Translations under genes and position numbers: made by a program
The notes under the pieces: model-generated
Told to the model about the DNA's origin: nothing
What the model saw: only the letters and a program-made list of their open reading frames with translations
The model's database searches: none
Shown here: in pieces, positions 18,197 to 29,087 of the stretch
How positions within the stretch are numbered: the first letter of the stretch is position 1
Layout: each line of letters opens with the position of its first letter
Assembly (NCBI GenBank): GCA_021780105.1
Contig: JAJXZJ010000020.1
Coordinates: 1 to 44,352, forward strand
Direction: 5' to 3'
DNA length: 44,352 nucleotides
DNA from: a bacterium
Lineage (GTDB): Bacteria > Verrucomicrobiota > Verrucomicrobiia > Limisphaerales > J093

Positions 18197-18676
18197 ATGG
18201 CGACGGTCATCACGCTAATCGTCGTGGGCATCATTTTGCTGCTGCTGGAGACGGTTCTGCCAGGGATGGTCGCAGGCACCATCGGCTGCCTTTGCCTGGG
18301 CGCGGGCGTCGTCACCGCCTACACTCAGTTCGGGCCCGCCACGGGCAATCTGGTTCTGATGGGCGTGCTCGCCGGGCTGGTGGTGCTGGCCGTTCTCTGG
18401 GTTCGTTTTTTTCCGAACAGCCGCGTCGGCCGGATGTTTATCACGCAGCGCTCCGTGGGCAACCTCGACGTCGAAAAACCCGAGTTGCTCCACCAGACCG
18501 GCGCCGCGCTCACCATCCTGCGGCCGTCGGGCATCGCGCTGATCAACGGCCAGCGCGTGGATGTTGTCACCGAAGGTGGCTGGCTCGAAGCCGGCACGCC
18601 GGTGAAAGTGGTCGCGGTGGAAGGTCTGCGGGTCGTGGTGCGCCCGCTGGACCTCGCGGAAAAGCGCCAATCGTGA
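18197..18676 (+). CDS. NfeD-like membrane protein
   Basis: A 159-residue protein with three hydrophobic segments in the first 75 residues (VITLIVVGIILLLLETVLPG, VAGTIGCLCLGAGVVTAYT, LVLMGVLAGLVVLAVLWVRF). A C-terminal OB-fold NfeD domain follows (about 100-150: GAALTILRPSGIALINGQRV, VDVVTEGGWLEAGTPVKVVA). It is the short NfeD1b type without a ClpP-like protease domain. NfeD proteins of this type are nearly always encoded next to a flotillin and partner it in membrane microdomains. floA follows 23 bp downstream, so an operon is very likely. Confidence 0.9.
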   Translation: MATVITLIVVGIILLLLETVLPGMVAGTIGCLCLGAGVVTAYTQFGPATGNLVLMGVLAGLVVLAVLWVRFFPNSRVGRMFITQRSVGNLDVEKPELLHQTGAALTILRPSGIALINGQRVDVVTEGGWLEAGTPVKVVAVEGLRVVVRPLDLAEKRQS

Positions 18677-18699
18677 AAGCCTGAATCAACCTTTGTGAT

Positions 18700-19764
18700 A
18701 TGAACGCAATCCTGTCTCCACTGCTCGCGGATGTGCTGCCCCTGGGCCTCCTGTTCTGGGCCTTTCTTGGCGTCGTCGCCCTCGTCTTCCTGATCCTGTT
18801 GTTCAACTTTTTCGGCGTGTGGATTCGCGCCTGGGTTTCGGGCGCGCACGTCGGACTCATCGAACTGGCCGCCCTGCGCCTCCGCGGCGTGCCTGTGGGC
18901 CTCGTGGTGGACAATTACATCAACGCCCGCAAATCCGGCCTGGAGATGACCGTGGACCAGCTCAACGTCCACTTCCTCGCCGGCGGTGATGTCCAGATGG
19001 TCGTCCGCGCGCTGATCGCCGCGCAAAAGGCCAGCATTCACCTGAGTTTCGACCGCGCCTGCGCGATTGACCTCGCCACCAAGGGCACCGGCAAAACCGT
19101 GCTCGACGCCGTGAAAACCTCCGTCAACCCGCGCGTCATTGATTGCCCCGGTGCCGCCGGCGGCAAGCCCACGATTGACGGCGTCGCCAAGGACGGCATC
19201 GCCGTCAAGGCCAAGGCGCGCGTCACCGTCCGCACGAACCTCGACCGTTTCGTCGGCGGCGCCACCGAGGAAACGATCGTCGCCCGCGTCGGCCAGGGCA
19301 TCGTCACCGCCATCGGCTCGGCCGACAGTTACAAGGACGTGCTCGAAAACCCGAACCGCATTTCCCGGACCGTCCTTGGCAACGCGCTCGACGCAAACAC
19401 CGCCTTCGAGATTCTCTCGATTGACATCGCGGACGTGAACGTCGGCGAGAACATTGGCGCCAAACTCCAGGCCGAGCAGGCCGAGGCGAACAAGCTCATC
19501 GCCCAGGCGCAGGCGGAAATCCGCCGCGCCGCCGCCGTCGCGGTCGAACAGGAAATGACCGCCCGTGTCGCCGAGATGCGCGCCCGCGTCGTCGAAGCCG
19601 AGGCGCAGGTCCCGTTGGCGATGGCCGAGGCCTTCCGCAGCGGCAACCTCGGCATCATGGACTATTACCGGATGAAAAACATCCAGGCCGACACCGGCAT
19701 GAGGGACAGCATCGCCACGGGCGGAACCCCGGCGGTCGGGGAACACAAACCGAAGACTCCTTGA
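18700..19764 (+). CDS. floA: Flotillin-like scaffold protein FloA
   Basis: A 354-residue member of the YqfA/FloA family of bacterial flotillins, which organise ordered membrane regions. An N-terminal membrane hairpin (about 13-40, [20 protein letters not shown]) is followed by the FloA-specific core: [60 protein letters not shown] and [20 protein letters not shown]. An Ala/Glu-rich coiled coil comes next ([20 protein letters not shown]). Length and domain order are standard. It lies in a cluster with nfeD and a third, unrecognised membrane protein gene that begins at its stop codon. Confidence 0.95.
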   Translation: MNAILSPLLADVLPLGLLFWAFLGVVALVFLILLFNFFGVWIRAWVSGAHVGLIELAALRLRGVPVGLVVDNYINARKSGLEMTVDQLNVHFLAGGDVQMVVRALIAAQKASIHLSFDRACAIDLATKGTGKTVLDAVKTSVNPRVIDCPGAAGGKPTIDGVAKDGIAVKAKARVTVRTNLDRFVGGATEETIVARVGQGIVTAIGSADSYKDVLENPNRISRTVLGNALDANTAFEILSIDIADVNVGENIGAKLQAEQAEANKLIAQAQAEIRRAAAVAVEQEMTARVAEMRARVVEAEAQVPLAMAEAFRSGNLGIMDYYRMKNIQADTGMRDSIATGGTPAVGEHKPKTP

Positions 19765-20492
19765 CGGCGGTCGCCGCCACGGCCATGCCCACGCTGCACG
19801 CATCTTTGGACGGCCTGCTCTTCTTCGTCGCGATTGCGCTGTTTTCGGCGCTGTCCAACTGGCTCAAGAAGCGGCAGCAGCAACCGGCCGACGAGGCGGA
19901 CAAACACCCGGCCGGCCACCCACAAGCCGCCCCCGCCACCGAGCCGCCACCGGCGCGCAGTTGGGAGGAGGAACTGCGCCGCCTGCTGGAAGGCGATCTC
20001 TCCGGCCACGAAACGCCGCCCACCCAGCCGCCGCCGGTGATTCACCGCGAAACAGTGGTGGTCGTGCCGACGACGACGCCGGCCGCCACGCCGACCTGGG
20101 GCGAACGGGAGAAGGAACTCGTTCCGCCGCTGGCGCTGCCCCGCGAAACGCATTTCCCCAAGGCCGGCGAACTGACGGCACGCAACCAGGAACAGGGACC
20201 CGACTTCGAGCTGGCGCGCATGGAAGAATCCGCCAGCGCCTACCAACGCGGCCAGGCGGTCCAGGAAGCCACGGCCGCGCGCCTGCAGCAGATCGCGGCC
20301 CTCACCGCCTCCGCCCGACCGGACCAACCGCGCGGCCGCCAGGCTTCGCTGGCAGCGCGGGACCTGATCACGCGCCTGCACCATCCCGCCACCGCCCGTC
20401 AGGCCGTGCTGGCCGCCGTGGTCCTTGGACCGCCCCGCGGGCTGGAAACCAGCGCCAGCGCGTTGGGCCATGCGTATCAGACTCCGCGTTGA
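19761..20492 (+). CDS. Proline-rich single-pass membrane protein of unknown function, floA-linked
   Basis: Up to 243 residues. One hydrophobic segment near the N-terminus ([19 protein letters not shown]) is followed by a basic stop-transfer KKRQQQ, then a long Pro/Ala/Thr-rich and charged tail ([20 protein letters not shown]). The C-terminal part is more ordered and helix-like (about 150-243). I recognise no family. A TTG start at 19761 would overlap the floA stop as TTGA; ATG 19785, eight codons later, is equally likely and places the membrane segment closer to the N-terminus. Its position as third gene after nfeD and floA suggests a partner of the flotillin assembly. Confidence 0.7.
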   Translation: MTAVAATAMPTLHASLDGLLFFVAIALFSALSNWLKKRQQQPADEADKHPAGHPQAAPATEPPPARSWEEELRRLLEGDLSGHETPPTQPPPVIHRETVVVVPTTTPAATPTWGEREKELVPPLALPRETHFPKAGELTARNQEQGPDFELARMEESASAYQRGQAVQEATAARLQQIAALTASARPDQPRGRQASLAARDLITRLHHPATARQAVLAAVVLGPPRGLETSASALGHAYQTPR

Positions 20493-20555
20493 ACTCCCGA
20501 CCGGCGTGGCGATTTGGCTCGACGCTGGCGGCGGTGTTGTCGTGAGCTTGCTCCT

Positions 20556-21740
20556 GTGAGTGCCATCCGCGTTGTCCACGCGTTCACCTTTTTCCACGCC
20601 CTGGGCGGCGTCTCCTCAATGCTGCGCCGCAACTGGGAAGGCGACGCGCGACATGGACTGGCCTCGCAGTTCCTTGCCTACTTTGAACCGGACGACGGCC
20701 GGACCGGGCGCGTGCGCGGCCTGGGCTTGACCTGGCGGAACACCATTCACCAGGCCCGCGCCCGCTTCCGGCAGCGTCTGCCAGCGGGGGCGGAAATCAT
20801 CAGTTACGGCAACGTCTGGGGCGTGCCGTTCTTCGCGGACCTCGACCGCGCGCCACGCCGCATCGGTGCGCTTCATGGCGCGTCCGCCGACATGCCGGAC
20901 TACATCCGGCACGCACGGGGTTGCCTGGATGGCGTGATCTGCGTGAGCGAGCCGCACCGGGAACTGGCCGCCCGGCTCCTGCCGGAGTTGACGGCGGACC
21001 GCATCGGCTTCCTCCCCAATCCCGCCGGCCGGGAGCGCGTTGAAATCCGGCAACCGCCCCTGGCCGGTCGGCCGCTGGTCATCGGTTATGCCGGCCGGCT
21101 CACGCGCGCCGAGAAACGCGTGGACCGCTTGCCGCTCCTGGCCCGGGAACTCGACCGGCTGGGACTGAGCTACCGGCTGGAAATTCTTGGCGATGGACCG
21201 GAACGCGCCAGCCTGGAACGCCAGTTCGCCGGGCGGGCCAACGTGATTCTCCACGGCCGCCACACCGGCGAAGCCTACTGGACCGTGCTCCGGCAATGGG
21301 ACGTGCTGGTGTTGGTGAGCGACTTTGAGGGCATGCCCGTGTCGTTGCTGGAAGGCCTGAGTGTCGGCGTGATCCCGCTCTTTCCGCGCATCGGCAGCGG
21401 AGGCGACGCCTATGCCGCCCGCGTGCGGGATGATCTACTTTATCCAGCGGGCGACCTGGGCGCGGCGGCGCGCGCGGCGCAAGCACTCACCCGGTTGTCC
21501 GCGGACGAACTGGCCGCCCTGCGCCGGCGCGGCGGGGAGGTGGTGCAACCGCATCTGGGCGACTGCGACCTCGCGGCGATGAGCGCCTTCGTGCATCACA
21601 TTTGCGAATTGCCGCGCCTTTCGCCGGCGCGGTTTCCGGCGCGGTCGTTTCATTGGGCGGACCACTGCCCGTTCGGTCTGCTGCGGCGCCTTTACCCGCG
21701 GGGAGTCTGGCGCGGCAACCGGCCCCTGACCCGCGGCTGA
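20556..21740 (+). CDS. GT4-type glycosyltransferase
   Basis: A 394-residue GT-B enzyme. The N-terminal domain starts VSAIRVVHAFTFFHALGGVS, typical of the acceptor side with its Gly-Gly loop. The nucleotide-sugar domain has LVIGYAGRLTRAEKRVDRLP, LEILGDGPERASLERQF and the GT4 E-x7-E region DFEGMPVSLLEGLSVGVIPL. It probably adds a sugar to the surface glycan built by the neighbouring minus-strand operon, with which it converges 37 bp away. GTG 20556 is chosen because the protein begins there with the first beta strand; the frame further upstream has no family content. Donor and acceptor are unknown. Confidence 0.85.
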   Translation: MSAIRVVHAFTFFHALGGVSSMLRRNWEGDARHGLASQFLAYFEPDDGRTGRVRGLGLTWRNTIHQARARFRQRLPAGAEIISYGNVWGVPFFADLDRAPRRIGALHGASADMPDYIRHARGCLDGVICVSEPHRELAARLLPELTADRIGFLPNPAGRERVEIRQPPLAGRPLVIGYAGRLTRAEKRVDRLPLLARELDRLGLSYRLEILGDGPERASLERQFAGRANVILHGRHTGEAYWTVLRQWDVLVLVSDFEGMPVSLLEGLSVGVIPLFPRIGSGGDAYAARVRDDLLYPAGDLGAAARAAQALTRLSADELAALRRRGGEVVQPHLGDCDLAAMSAFVHHICELPRLSPARFPARSFHWADHCPFGLLRRLYPRGVWRGNRPLTRG

Positions 21741-21777
21741 AACCCGGACGGAACAACGCCACGCGCCACCGTGGGCG

Positions 21778-22851
21778 TCATCCCGCCGGCCAACGCTGTT
21801 GCACCCAGCGCGACATCCGAAGCCGGACCCACGCATCCGCTCCCGACGGCCAGAGCGCGGCCAACCGGAGATAAAGCCGCCGCCCCCGTCCGGGTCGCTC
21901 GGACGGCGGCGCCTGGCAAAGTTGCCGCGCGGCCGCGCGGCGTTCCTTCCGATTGCCGGTGAAGAGCACCAGTTCAGCTTGCGTGCGCGCCAAGCCGCGT
22001 TCAAGCGTAGCGGTGGCGGCGGCGGCCCGTTCCGGAGTCAACAAGCCGTGGGCGGCCGCAGTCTTCACGTCGCGCAGGAACGACCGCAGGCGTGCCGGCT
22101 TGTCGCGGGAAAGCAGGCGCAGAGCGGCCACCTTGCGCATCTGAGCCTCCTGCAGCGCGCTCAGGGAGATGTTGTGCTGGTGAATCCGGTAGCGCACCAA
22201 CGCCGGCGGCGCCAGGACCACCTCGCCCAGCAGCGCCGCCCGGAACGCGATCGCCCGGTCTTCCTCGGCCAGGTCCGCCGGCAGCGGGCCAAAGACTTCG
22301 AACAGCCGTCGGTGCCAGGCTTGAGAAGCCCCGCAGACACTCGCCTCGCCGGTGCGCAATTGATGATCCAGCGTGTTCCACTCCGGTCGCGCGATGAACT
22401 GCCAGGGCAAACTCGACTGTTCTTTCATGGGCGCGGGGATGAAACTGATGGACATCGCCCGGTGGCCGGAAGCCTTCCACAACCGCCAGGTTTCCTCCGT
22501 CCGTTCCGGCAGGGAAATGTCGTCGCCCGCGGCAATGACGATGATTTCCCCGCGCGCCAACTCCATGAGCCGGTTGACGTGGCCGACCAGGCCCAGGTTG
22601 GCGGGATTCCGGTTCAAGCGGACTTGATGTGGACCCCGGTAATGGTGCGCCAGTTCCTCCATGAGGCGGTAGGAACCGTCCGGGGAGGCATCATCCGAAA
22701 GAATGATTTCCAGCGGCGAGTAAGTCTGGGCCAGCGCGCCCGCCACGGCCTCGCGCACAAAATGTTCCTGCCGGTAGGTGAAGAGACAAAACGAGATCAG
22801 CGGTCGCGAACCGGGCGTGCTGCCGGCTGGCGCAAGGGGTGCGCCGCTCAC
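21778..22851 (-). CDS. GT2-type glycosyltransferase
   Basis: A 357-residue GT-A enzyme. The GT2 blocks appear in order: LISFCLFTYRQEHFVREAVA, LEIILSDDASPDGSYRLMEE, NLGLVGHVNRLMELARGEII and the metal-binding region IAAGDDISLPER. The region after residue 180 (ASVCGASQAWHRRLFEVFGP, LAEEDRAIAFRAALLG) contains the probable catalytic acidic motif EED. The C-terminal 100 residues are variable. GTG 22851 overlaps the flippase stop as GTGA, so it is the last gene of the operon and translationally coupled. It most likely extends the repeat unit that the flippase exports. The sugar transferred is unknown. Confidence 0.87.
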   Translation of the reverse strand: MSGAPLAPAGSTPGSRPLISFCLFTYRQEHFVREAVAGALAQTYSPLEIILSDDASPDGSYRLMEELAHHYRGPHQVRLNRNPANLGLVGHVNRLMELARGEIIVIAAGDDISLPERTEETWRLWKASGHRAMSISFIPAPMKEQSSLPWQFIARPEWNTLDHQLRTGEASVCGASQAWHRRLFEVFGPLPADLAEEDRAIAFRAALLGEVVLAPPALVRYRIHQHNISLSALQEAQMRKVAALRLLSRDKPARLRSFLRDVKTAAAHGLLTPERAAAATATLERGLARTQAELVLFTGNRKERRAAARQLCQAPPSERPGRGRRLYLRLAALWPSGADAWVRLRMSRWVQQRWPAG

Positions 22852-24365
22852 AAGCCCCTCCCCCGGCGGCGGGCCTGGAGTCTGCCCCAAACGTCGGCCC
22901 ATCCCGCGCAGCCGGCACGCCGGGTGAGATGATGGACGGCGTAGATTCCCGCCGCGAGTGTCAACAGCGCGCCGATGCCCACGCCGACGGTGGCCGGCAG
23001 CCTGCCTGCCGTGGCCAGGAAGACCAGCGCAGCAGCCAGACCCACGCCACCACCCAGGCGGAGATTAGCCCTCGTCCAGGAGAACCCGCTCAGGCGCCGC
23101 ACCACCACCCACACCAGCAATCCGCAAAACACATATAAACCTAAAAAGGCCATGCCCAGGCCGTTCAATCCAAACCACTTCATCATCAACCAGATCAGGC
23201 TCAAGTGAACCAGGTTGCTGGCCAGCTCGGTCCAGAAGAATGCCCGCGCGCAACCTTTGGCCAACAACACGAAACCCACCGGCCAGGAAATGACCCGGCC
23301 GAGGATGCCCAGAATTTGCCAGCGCAGAATGCCCACCGCCGGCTCGAACTGAGTGGAGTAAAACAGATGGATGACCAGGGGAGCAAACGTGAGCGTGCCC
23401 AGGATGCCCGGCAACACCATGAGCAGGGCCGCTTCCGTCTGCTCGTTGACCAGGCGGTTGACCTCCTTGTTGTCACCCGCCACTGCGGTCAGCCGCGGAT
23501 AATAGTCGGCTCCCATCGCATTGAGCACGAAACCGACATAGACACTCGACAGCATCCAGGCGGCTTGGTAAAGCCCCGCCGCCTCCAGGTTCATCTGCCG
23601 GATCACCATCACGCGGGTGAAATACGCCACGGCGTTGGCCATCAACGCCGAGGCCATGAACACCACGCCCATGCCCAACAGCGCCTGCGCTTCACCCCAA
23701 ACCGCCGACCACGGCAGCGCGACGCGCTCGATCTTGATCTTCCGCGCATACCACCAGGCGGTGGCAATGCTGAGCGCCGAAACCGTCACCAAAAAAGGCA
23801 CGATGCCCTGTTCACGCAAAAAGAAGACGATCGGGATGCTGCAAACCGTCCCCAGCACCGCGCCCCAGATGTTCAGCGCCGCCAAATCCCGAATCCGCCG
23901 CAACCCTTGGATCAACGCCGTCTGTCCTCCCGCCACGGAGGCGAACAGGACCGTCAACGACAGCAGTGCCACCGCCCCCCGGTAGGTGGTGTCCCCGAAC
24001 GTCGCCCGGGCGATTGGTCCGCAGCAAACAACGAGGATCAGCATTCCCAGCACGCCCATTACCAACGACGTCCGCCGCAGCGTGACCACCGTCCGGGCGA
24101 TCCGCTGCTGGTCGCCCGTCGCGTCCGCCTCGGCGATCTGGCGAACCCCGCTGGTATTGATGCCCATGCCAGCAACACCGGTGGCCAGCAACATGACGGA
24201 ATTGAACGCGCCAAACAGCCCCATCCCGGCGGTGCCAACCAGCACGGCCAGCACCTTGGTCCGCACCACGCCCAACAGCACGGTGATGGCCGTGGAACCG
24301 CCAATCAAGGCGGAGGACTTGAGGAGCTGACGGTAGGAACTTTGGTTGCGGTCACTCAATGGCAC
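22848..24365 (-). CDS. Wzx-type polysaccharide flippase (MOP superfamily)
   Basis: A 505-residue inner-membrane protein with about 12-14 membrane segments, of the O-antigen/teichoic acid transporter type. Typical parts are the N-terminal LLKSSALIGGSTAITVLLGV, LFGAFNSVMLLATGVAGMGI, NAVAYFTRVMVIRQMNLEAA and GLYQAAWMLSSVYVGF. It should flip undecaprenyl-linked repeat units across the membrane. GTG 24365 overlaps the acyltransferase gene by 14 bp; an in-frame TTG at 24359 is another possible start. Its presence in an operon with dTDP-sugar genes and a GT2 points to Wzx-dependent O-antigen or capsule assembly. No Wzy polymerase was recognised in the window. Confidence 0.88.
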   Translation of the reverse strand: MPLSDRNQSSYRQLLKSSALIGGSTAITVLLGVVRTKVLAVLVGTAGMGLFGAFNSVMLLATGVAGMGINTSGVRQIAEADATGDQQRIARTVVTLRRTSLVMGVLGMLILVVCCGPIARATFGDTTYRGAVALLSLTVLFASVAGGQTALIQGLRRIRDLAALNIWGAVLGTVCSIPIVFFLREQGIVPFLVTVSALSIATAWWYARKIKIERVALPWSAVWGEAQALLGMGVVFMASALMANAVAYFTRVMVIRQMNLEAAGLYQAAWMLSSVYVGFVLNAMGADYYPRLTAVAGDNKEVNRLVNEQTEAALLMVLPGILGTLTFAPLVIHLFYSTQFEPAVGILRWQILGILGRVISWPVGFVLLAKGCARAFFWTELASNLVHLSLIWLMMKWFGLNGLGMAFLGLYVFCGLLVWVVVRRLSGFSWTRANLRLGGGVGLAAALVFLATAGRLPATVGVGIGALLTLAAGIYAVHHLTRRAGCAGWADVWGRLQARRRGRGL

Positions 24366-24957
24366 GAACTACTTTCGCTGGATTCCCGGCGGCGAGACAG
24401 TTGGCGGGGATGGGTCGCGTCACCAAACTCATGGCACCGATCACGGAATTTTCACCAATCGCCACGCCCTTGAGAATCATCACCCGGCTGCCCAGCCACA
24501 CGTTATGGCCGATGGTCACCGGCCGCGTTGGCCCAGGCCCCTGATCCCGGATGGCCGCCCTGATTTCATGGAAATCAGAATCGAAAATGGCCACCTCGTT
24601 GCCGATCCGGCAGTTGTCGCCGATGACAATCTCTTCATTGGCAATGATCGTGACGTTATTGTTAAACCAGTTGCCTTGGCCGATAAGAATTGTCGCTTCC
24701 GGTCGCCGGGGCTGCAGGAGAATGCCGCCATCACCGGAGATCGGACCGTCCCAATAACCGAAGCAATTGCTGCCGCCAATCACCAAACTTCCCTCGCCAC
24801 GGCTGTGCAAGGGCACATAACAGTGGACGTTTGCCCCGATTTCGAGCCGCCGGAGCCGCTGCCGCTCCAGCCAGGCAAAGCGCCACAAACGGCAGGCGCT
24901 GGCAAAGTCCCGCCAGGGGCTTGCGAGACGGCTCATGATTTTGCCGGCCGGTGTCAT
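24352..24957 (-). CDS. Left-handed beta-helix (hexapeptide) acyltransferase
   Basis: A 201-residue member of the CatB/maltose-acetyltransferase-like group. An N-terminal helical part (residues 1-40) is followed by hexapeptide repeats ([40 protein letters not shown]) and the closing [20 protein letters not shown] with [14 protein letters not shown] and [10 protein letters not shown]. The His of SDFHEI is a likely catalytic base. It probably O-acetylates a sugar of the surface glycan; it is distinct from the FdtC-like N-acetyltransferase in the same operon. ATG 24957 overlaps the fdtB-like stop as ATGA. Confidence 0.86.
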   Translation of the reverse strand: MTPAGKIMSRLASPWRDFASACRLWRFAWLERQRLRRLEIGANVHCYVPLHSRGEGSLVIGGSNCFGYWDGPISGDGGILLQPRRPEATILIGQGNWFNNNVTIIANEEIVIGDNCRIGNEVAIFDSDFHEIRAAIRDQGPGPTRPVTIGHNVWLGSRVMILKGVAIGENSVIGAMSLVTRPIPANCLAAGNPAKVVRAIE

Positions 24958-26081
24958 CTCCGCAAGCCCGACGTGTCGTCAAACGCGGCCCTGATCTGGC
25001 CGGTCACCTCCGCAATCTGGCCCCGGCTCAGGTGCGGTCCCATCGGCAGACTCAGGACGGTGTCGGCCGAGGCTTCGGCAATGGGCAGTGAGCCTTGACG
25101 AATGTTCAGTTCCGCGTAGGCCTGCGAGAGGTGGGGCGGAACCGGGTAATGGATGAGCGTCCCGATACCGGCTTCCGTGAGCCGGCGCTGCAGTTCGTCC
25201 CGGCGCGGGTGCCGCACAACAAAGAGATGCCACACCGGTTCCGCCCAGGTGGGCACCGCGGGCAGGCTCAGTTGAGCGTCCAGCGTTGAGAGTTGGGAGC
25301 GATAGAGGTCCGCGAGTTCCTTGCGACGAGCGTTCCATTCATCGAGCCGCGCCAGTTTGACCCGCAGGAAGGCCGCCTGCAATTCATCCAGGCGTGAATT
25401 GAAGCCCTGAACTTCGTTGTAATACTTCCGCCGCGAGCCGTAGTTGCGCAGCACGCGGACGCGGTCGGCCAGGGTGTCATCGTTGGTGGTCACGGCACCG
25501 GCATCGGCGAAGGCGCCGAGGTTCTTGCCGGGATAGAAACTGTTGCCGGCCGCGTCTCCCAGCCCGCCCGTGCGACGACCCTTGTAGCGGGCGCCTTGGG
25601 CCTGGGCGTTGTCCTCGATCACCTTCAATCCGTGGCGCCGGGCGATCTCCAGGATGGGATCCATGTCGGCCGGCTGACCGTAAAGGTGGACCGGCATGAT
25701 CGCGCGGGTTCGCCGTGTGATGGCCCTTTCGATGAACGACGGGTCGAGGTTGAACGTGTCCGGACTGGGTTCCACCGGGACAGGCGTGGCGCCGGCGTAG
25801 GATACGGCCAGCCAGGTGGCGATATATGTGTTCGACGGGACAATGACCTCGTCACCGGAGCCGATTTCGCACGCACGCAATGCCAGGTGCAGGGCATCCA
25901 GACCGTTGGCCACGCCGACGCAATGTTTGACTCCGCAATAGGCGGCAAAGGCGGCCTCGAATTCCTCCAGTTCCCGACCCAGCAGATACCAGCCGGAGTC
26001 CATCACCCGCCGATACGTCGCATCCAGTTCGGTCTTCAGTTCCAGGTAGGTCGGCTTGAGTTCAAGAAACGGAATCTTCAT
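24954..26081 (-). CDS. dTDP-3-oxo-6-deoxyhexose aminotransferase (DegT/DnrJ/EryC1, FdtB/QdtB-like)
   Basis: A 375-residue PLP enzyme. The PLP lysine is Lys186 in [20 protein letters not shown], with Asp157 in [11 protein letters not shown] and the phosphate-binding region [15 protein letters not shown]. The [10 protein letters not shown] block is typical of FdtB/QdtB-type 3-aminotransferases. It should transfer an amino group from glutamate to the 3-oxo sugar made by the FdtA-like isomerase, giving dTDP-Fuc3N or dTDP-Qui3N. The stop and ATG overlaps on both sides (ATGA) tie it to its neighbours. Which of the two sugars is made cannot be told from sequence. Confidence 0.88.
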   Translation of the reverse strand: MKIPFLELKPTYLELKTELDATYRRVMDSGWYLLGRELEEFEAAFAAYCGVKHCVGVANGLDALHLALRACEIGSGDEVIVPSNTYIATWLAVSYAGATPVPVEPSPDTFNLDPSFIERAITRRTRAIMPVHLYGQPADMDPILEIARRHGLKVIEDNAQAQGARYKGRRTGGLGDAAGNSFYPGKNLGAFADAGAVTTNDDTLADRVRVLRNYGSRRKYYNEVQGFNSRLDELQAAFLRVKLARLDEWNARRKELADLYRSQLSTLDAQLSLPAVPTWAEPVWHLFVVRHPRRDELQRRLTEAGIGTLIHYPVPPHLSQAYAELNIRQGSLPIAEASADTVLSLPMGPHLSRGQIAEVTGQIRAAFDDTSGLRR

Positions 26082-26494
26082 GGCGTCGCCTTCTCGGCCA
26101 GGCAGTAATCCGCGTAAGACCGGTAGTAATCCGCTTCTTCAAAGGGCGTGGACGCGAGAACCAGACAGACCGAACCGGCTGAAAAGTTTTCCATTTCACG
26201 CCAAATCCTCGGCGGCAGATGCAAACCCCGCCTTGGCGAGTCGAGTTGGAATCGCCGTTGCCCACCACGGTCGTCCTTCACTATGACGTCGAGACTGCCC
26301 GCCACCGCAATCAAGACTTGGTGGCAGGTTTTCAGCGCGTGGCCGCCGCGCGCGCCGCCGCAGGGCACGTCGTAAATATAAAACACCCGCTGGATTTCGA
26401 AGGGCACGTGGCGTCGGCCCTCGACGAACGTAAGGTTGCCGCGAGCGTCAGGAATTTGGGGCAGGTCAATGAGATGACAAAGTTCAAGGCTCAT
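26078..26494 (-). CDS. Sugar 3,4-ketoisomerase, FdtA/WxcM-like
   Basis: A 138-residue cupin that should convert dTDP-4-oxo-6-deoxyglucose to the 3-oxo isomer. Family features are [45 protein letters not shown] and the C-terminal [20 protein letters not shown] with [14 protein letters not shown]. Full length is normal. In characterised FdtA enzymes the active site has two histidines as H-x-H; here the pair reads H52-A-L54, so the second His is Leu. Related WxcM-like proteins also vary there. ATG 26494 is preferred over the longer frame (to 26548). It overlaps the upstream gene by 11 bp and the downstream gene as ATGA. Confidence 0.85.
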   Translation of the reverse strand: MSLELCHLIDLPQIPDARGNLTFVEGRRHVPFEIQRVFYIYDVPCGGARGGHALKTCHQVLIAVAGSLDVIVKDDRGGQRRFQLDSPRRGLHLPPRIWREMENFSAGSVCLVLASTPFEEADYYRSYADYCLAEKATP

Positions 26495-27071
26495 GGATTT
26501 CCGCGATGGCAGTTTCGCCGGCCTGGCGGAACCGGCGCCCGCAGGCACAGGCGGCCTGGCCGGTGTCGAACGCGAGTTTCTCGCCGCACCCGCACACCCA
26601 GCCGAGCTGCCGGGCGGGGTTGCCGAGCACCAGGGCGAAGTCCGGCACGTCCCGTGTCACCACCGCGCCGGCCCCCACCATGGCCCAGCGGCCGACCGTG
26701 ACGCCCGGCAGAATGACCGCGTTGGCGCCAACGCTGCAACCCGCTTTGAGCCGGGTGGTGGTGTAGGCCGGCGGCCGGCGGCGGCTGCGCGGCCGGAGAT
26801 CGTTCGTGAAGGCCGCGCACGGGCCGATAAAAACATCGTCCTCGACGATCACGCCGTCCCACAGGTAAACGCCGCACTTCAGCGTGACGCGATCCCCGAC
26901 GACCACCCCGCCTTCCACGAACGTGTGGTCGCAGACGTTGCAGTCCGCGCCGACCACCGCGCCGCGCACCAGGTGGGCAAACGCCCAGACGCGCGTGCCC
27001 GGGCCGAGACGGACGCCGGGATCCACCAGCGCCTGCGGGTGAAGGAACGGGGGCGTGGAGGATTCAGACAT
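26484..27071 (-). CDS. dTDP-3-amino-3,6-dideoxyhexose N-acetyltransferase, FdtC/WlbB-like
   Basis: A 195-residue left-handed beta-helix enzyme with hexapeptide repeats from residue about 15 ([57 protein letters not shown]). It closes with [20 protein letters not shown] and [20 protein letters not shown]. The block [13 protein letters not shown] matches acetyltransferases that act on amino sugars of the Fuc3N/Qui3N and diNAcGlcA pathways, using acetyl-CoA. The C-terminus carries two CxC pairs ([16 protein letters not shown]), a probable structural zinc site. It lies 23 bp after rmlA and just before the fdtA-like gene, completing the pathway. Confidence 0.85.
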   Translation of the reverse strand: MSESSTPPFLHPQALVDPGVRLGPGTRVWAFAHLVRGAVVGADCNVCDHTFVEGGVVVGDRVTLKCGVYLWDGVIVEDDVFIGPCAAFTNDLRPRSRRRPPAYTTTRLKAGCSVGANAVILPGVTVGRWAMVGAGAVVTRDVPDFALVLGNPARQLGWVCGCGEKLAFDTGQAACACGRRFRQAGETAIAEIHEP

Positions 27072-27094
27072 GGGGTGGATACAGCGCGGCCGGC

Positions 27095-27972
<878 letters not shown>

Positions 27973-27976
<4 letters not shown>

Positions 27977-29052
27977 CGCGCCGCCCTTCCCGTTGCGTCT
28001 CCGGCGCCCAACCCCAGACGTTCGAGGCGGTAGGCTCCGGAGAGAATGCGTTGCCACCAGCTTTCGTGCGTCAAATACCATTCCACCGTCCGCCGGAAGC
28101 CCGATTCGTGATCCTGCCGTGGCGTCCAGCCCAATTCGGCCCGGATTTTGCCCGCGTCAATGGCATAACGCAGGTCGTGGCCCGGCCGGTCGGCAACGAA
28201 GGCGATTTGCTCCGCGTGGCTGCGGCCGTCCGCCCGGGGGCGCAACTCGTCCACCAGCACGCAGAGCCGGCGCACCAGATCAATGTTCCGCTGCTCGTTG
28301 TTGCCACCGATATTGTATGTCTGGCCGGGCTGCCCGCGAGTGATCACCGTCAGGAGCGCCTCGGCGTGATCGCCCACGTAAAGCCAGTCGCGGACGTTCT
28401 CGCCGCGGCCATAGACGGGGATCGGTTCGCCGCGCAACGCTTTCAGAATGACCACCGGCACCAGCTTCTCCGGAAACTGGAACGGGCCGTAATTGTTCGA
28501 GCAGTTGGTCACGAGCACCGGCAGCCCGTAGGTGTGGTGCCAGGCGCGGGCCAGGTGGTCGCTGGCCGCCTTGCTTGCGGAATACGGCGAATGGGGATCG
28601 TAGGGAGTCGTTTCGGAAAATGAACCTACCGGCCCCAGCGAACCGTAAACTTCGTCCGTCGAAACGTGCAGAAAGCGAAACGTGCGACGGCGCGTGGCGT
28701 CGCCCTGTTCCCAATAGGCGCGGGCGGCCTGGAGCAGCTTGAACGTGCCGAGCACATTGGTGCCGATGAACTCCGCCGGGCCGTCAATCGAGCGGTCCAC
28801 GTGCGACTCGGCCGCCAGATGCATCACCCACTCCGGTTGAAACGACGCCATGGCCGCCCGCACGGCCTCGGCATCCGTGATGTCTGCCTGCCAGAACTGA
28901 TAGGCAGGGGGCGACGCCAGATCGGCCAGTGAGTCGGGATTGCCGGCATAAGTAAGCTTGTCCAGGTTCAACACCTCGTGCCCGGTCTGCACCAACAGCC
29001 GCACAAGGTTGGACCCGATGAAACCACACCCGCCTGTGACCAAAACGCGCAT
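27973..29052 (-). CDS. rmlB: dTDP-glucose 4,6-dehydratase
   Basis: A 359-residue short-chain dehydrogenase converting dTDP-glucose to dTDP-4-oxo-6-deoxyglucose with bound NAD. Visible are the NAD site [46 protein letters not shown], the catalytic [10 protein letters not shown] and [12 protein letters not shown] (Tyr-x3-Lys), [20 protein letters not shown] and [23 protein letters not shown] 29052 is set by the conserved start MRVLVTGG; the frame stays open further upstream to 29247 but without family content. It is the first gene of the eight-gene glycan operon running to 21778. Confidence 0.96.
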
Positions 29053-29087
29053 TGAACTGGCAGTCTTAAGATGCGCCACTGTGTTCG

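Noticed and set aside
20470..20559. 29-codon frame (starting [16 protein letters not shown]) whose stop overlaps the GT4 start as GTGA
   Set aside because: Too short, it overlaps the end of the preceding gene, and it has no recognised content; the overlap may be chance.
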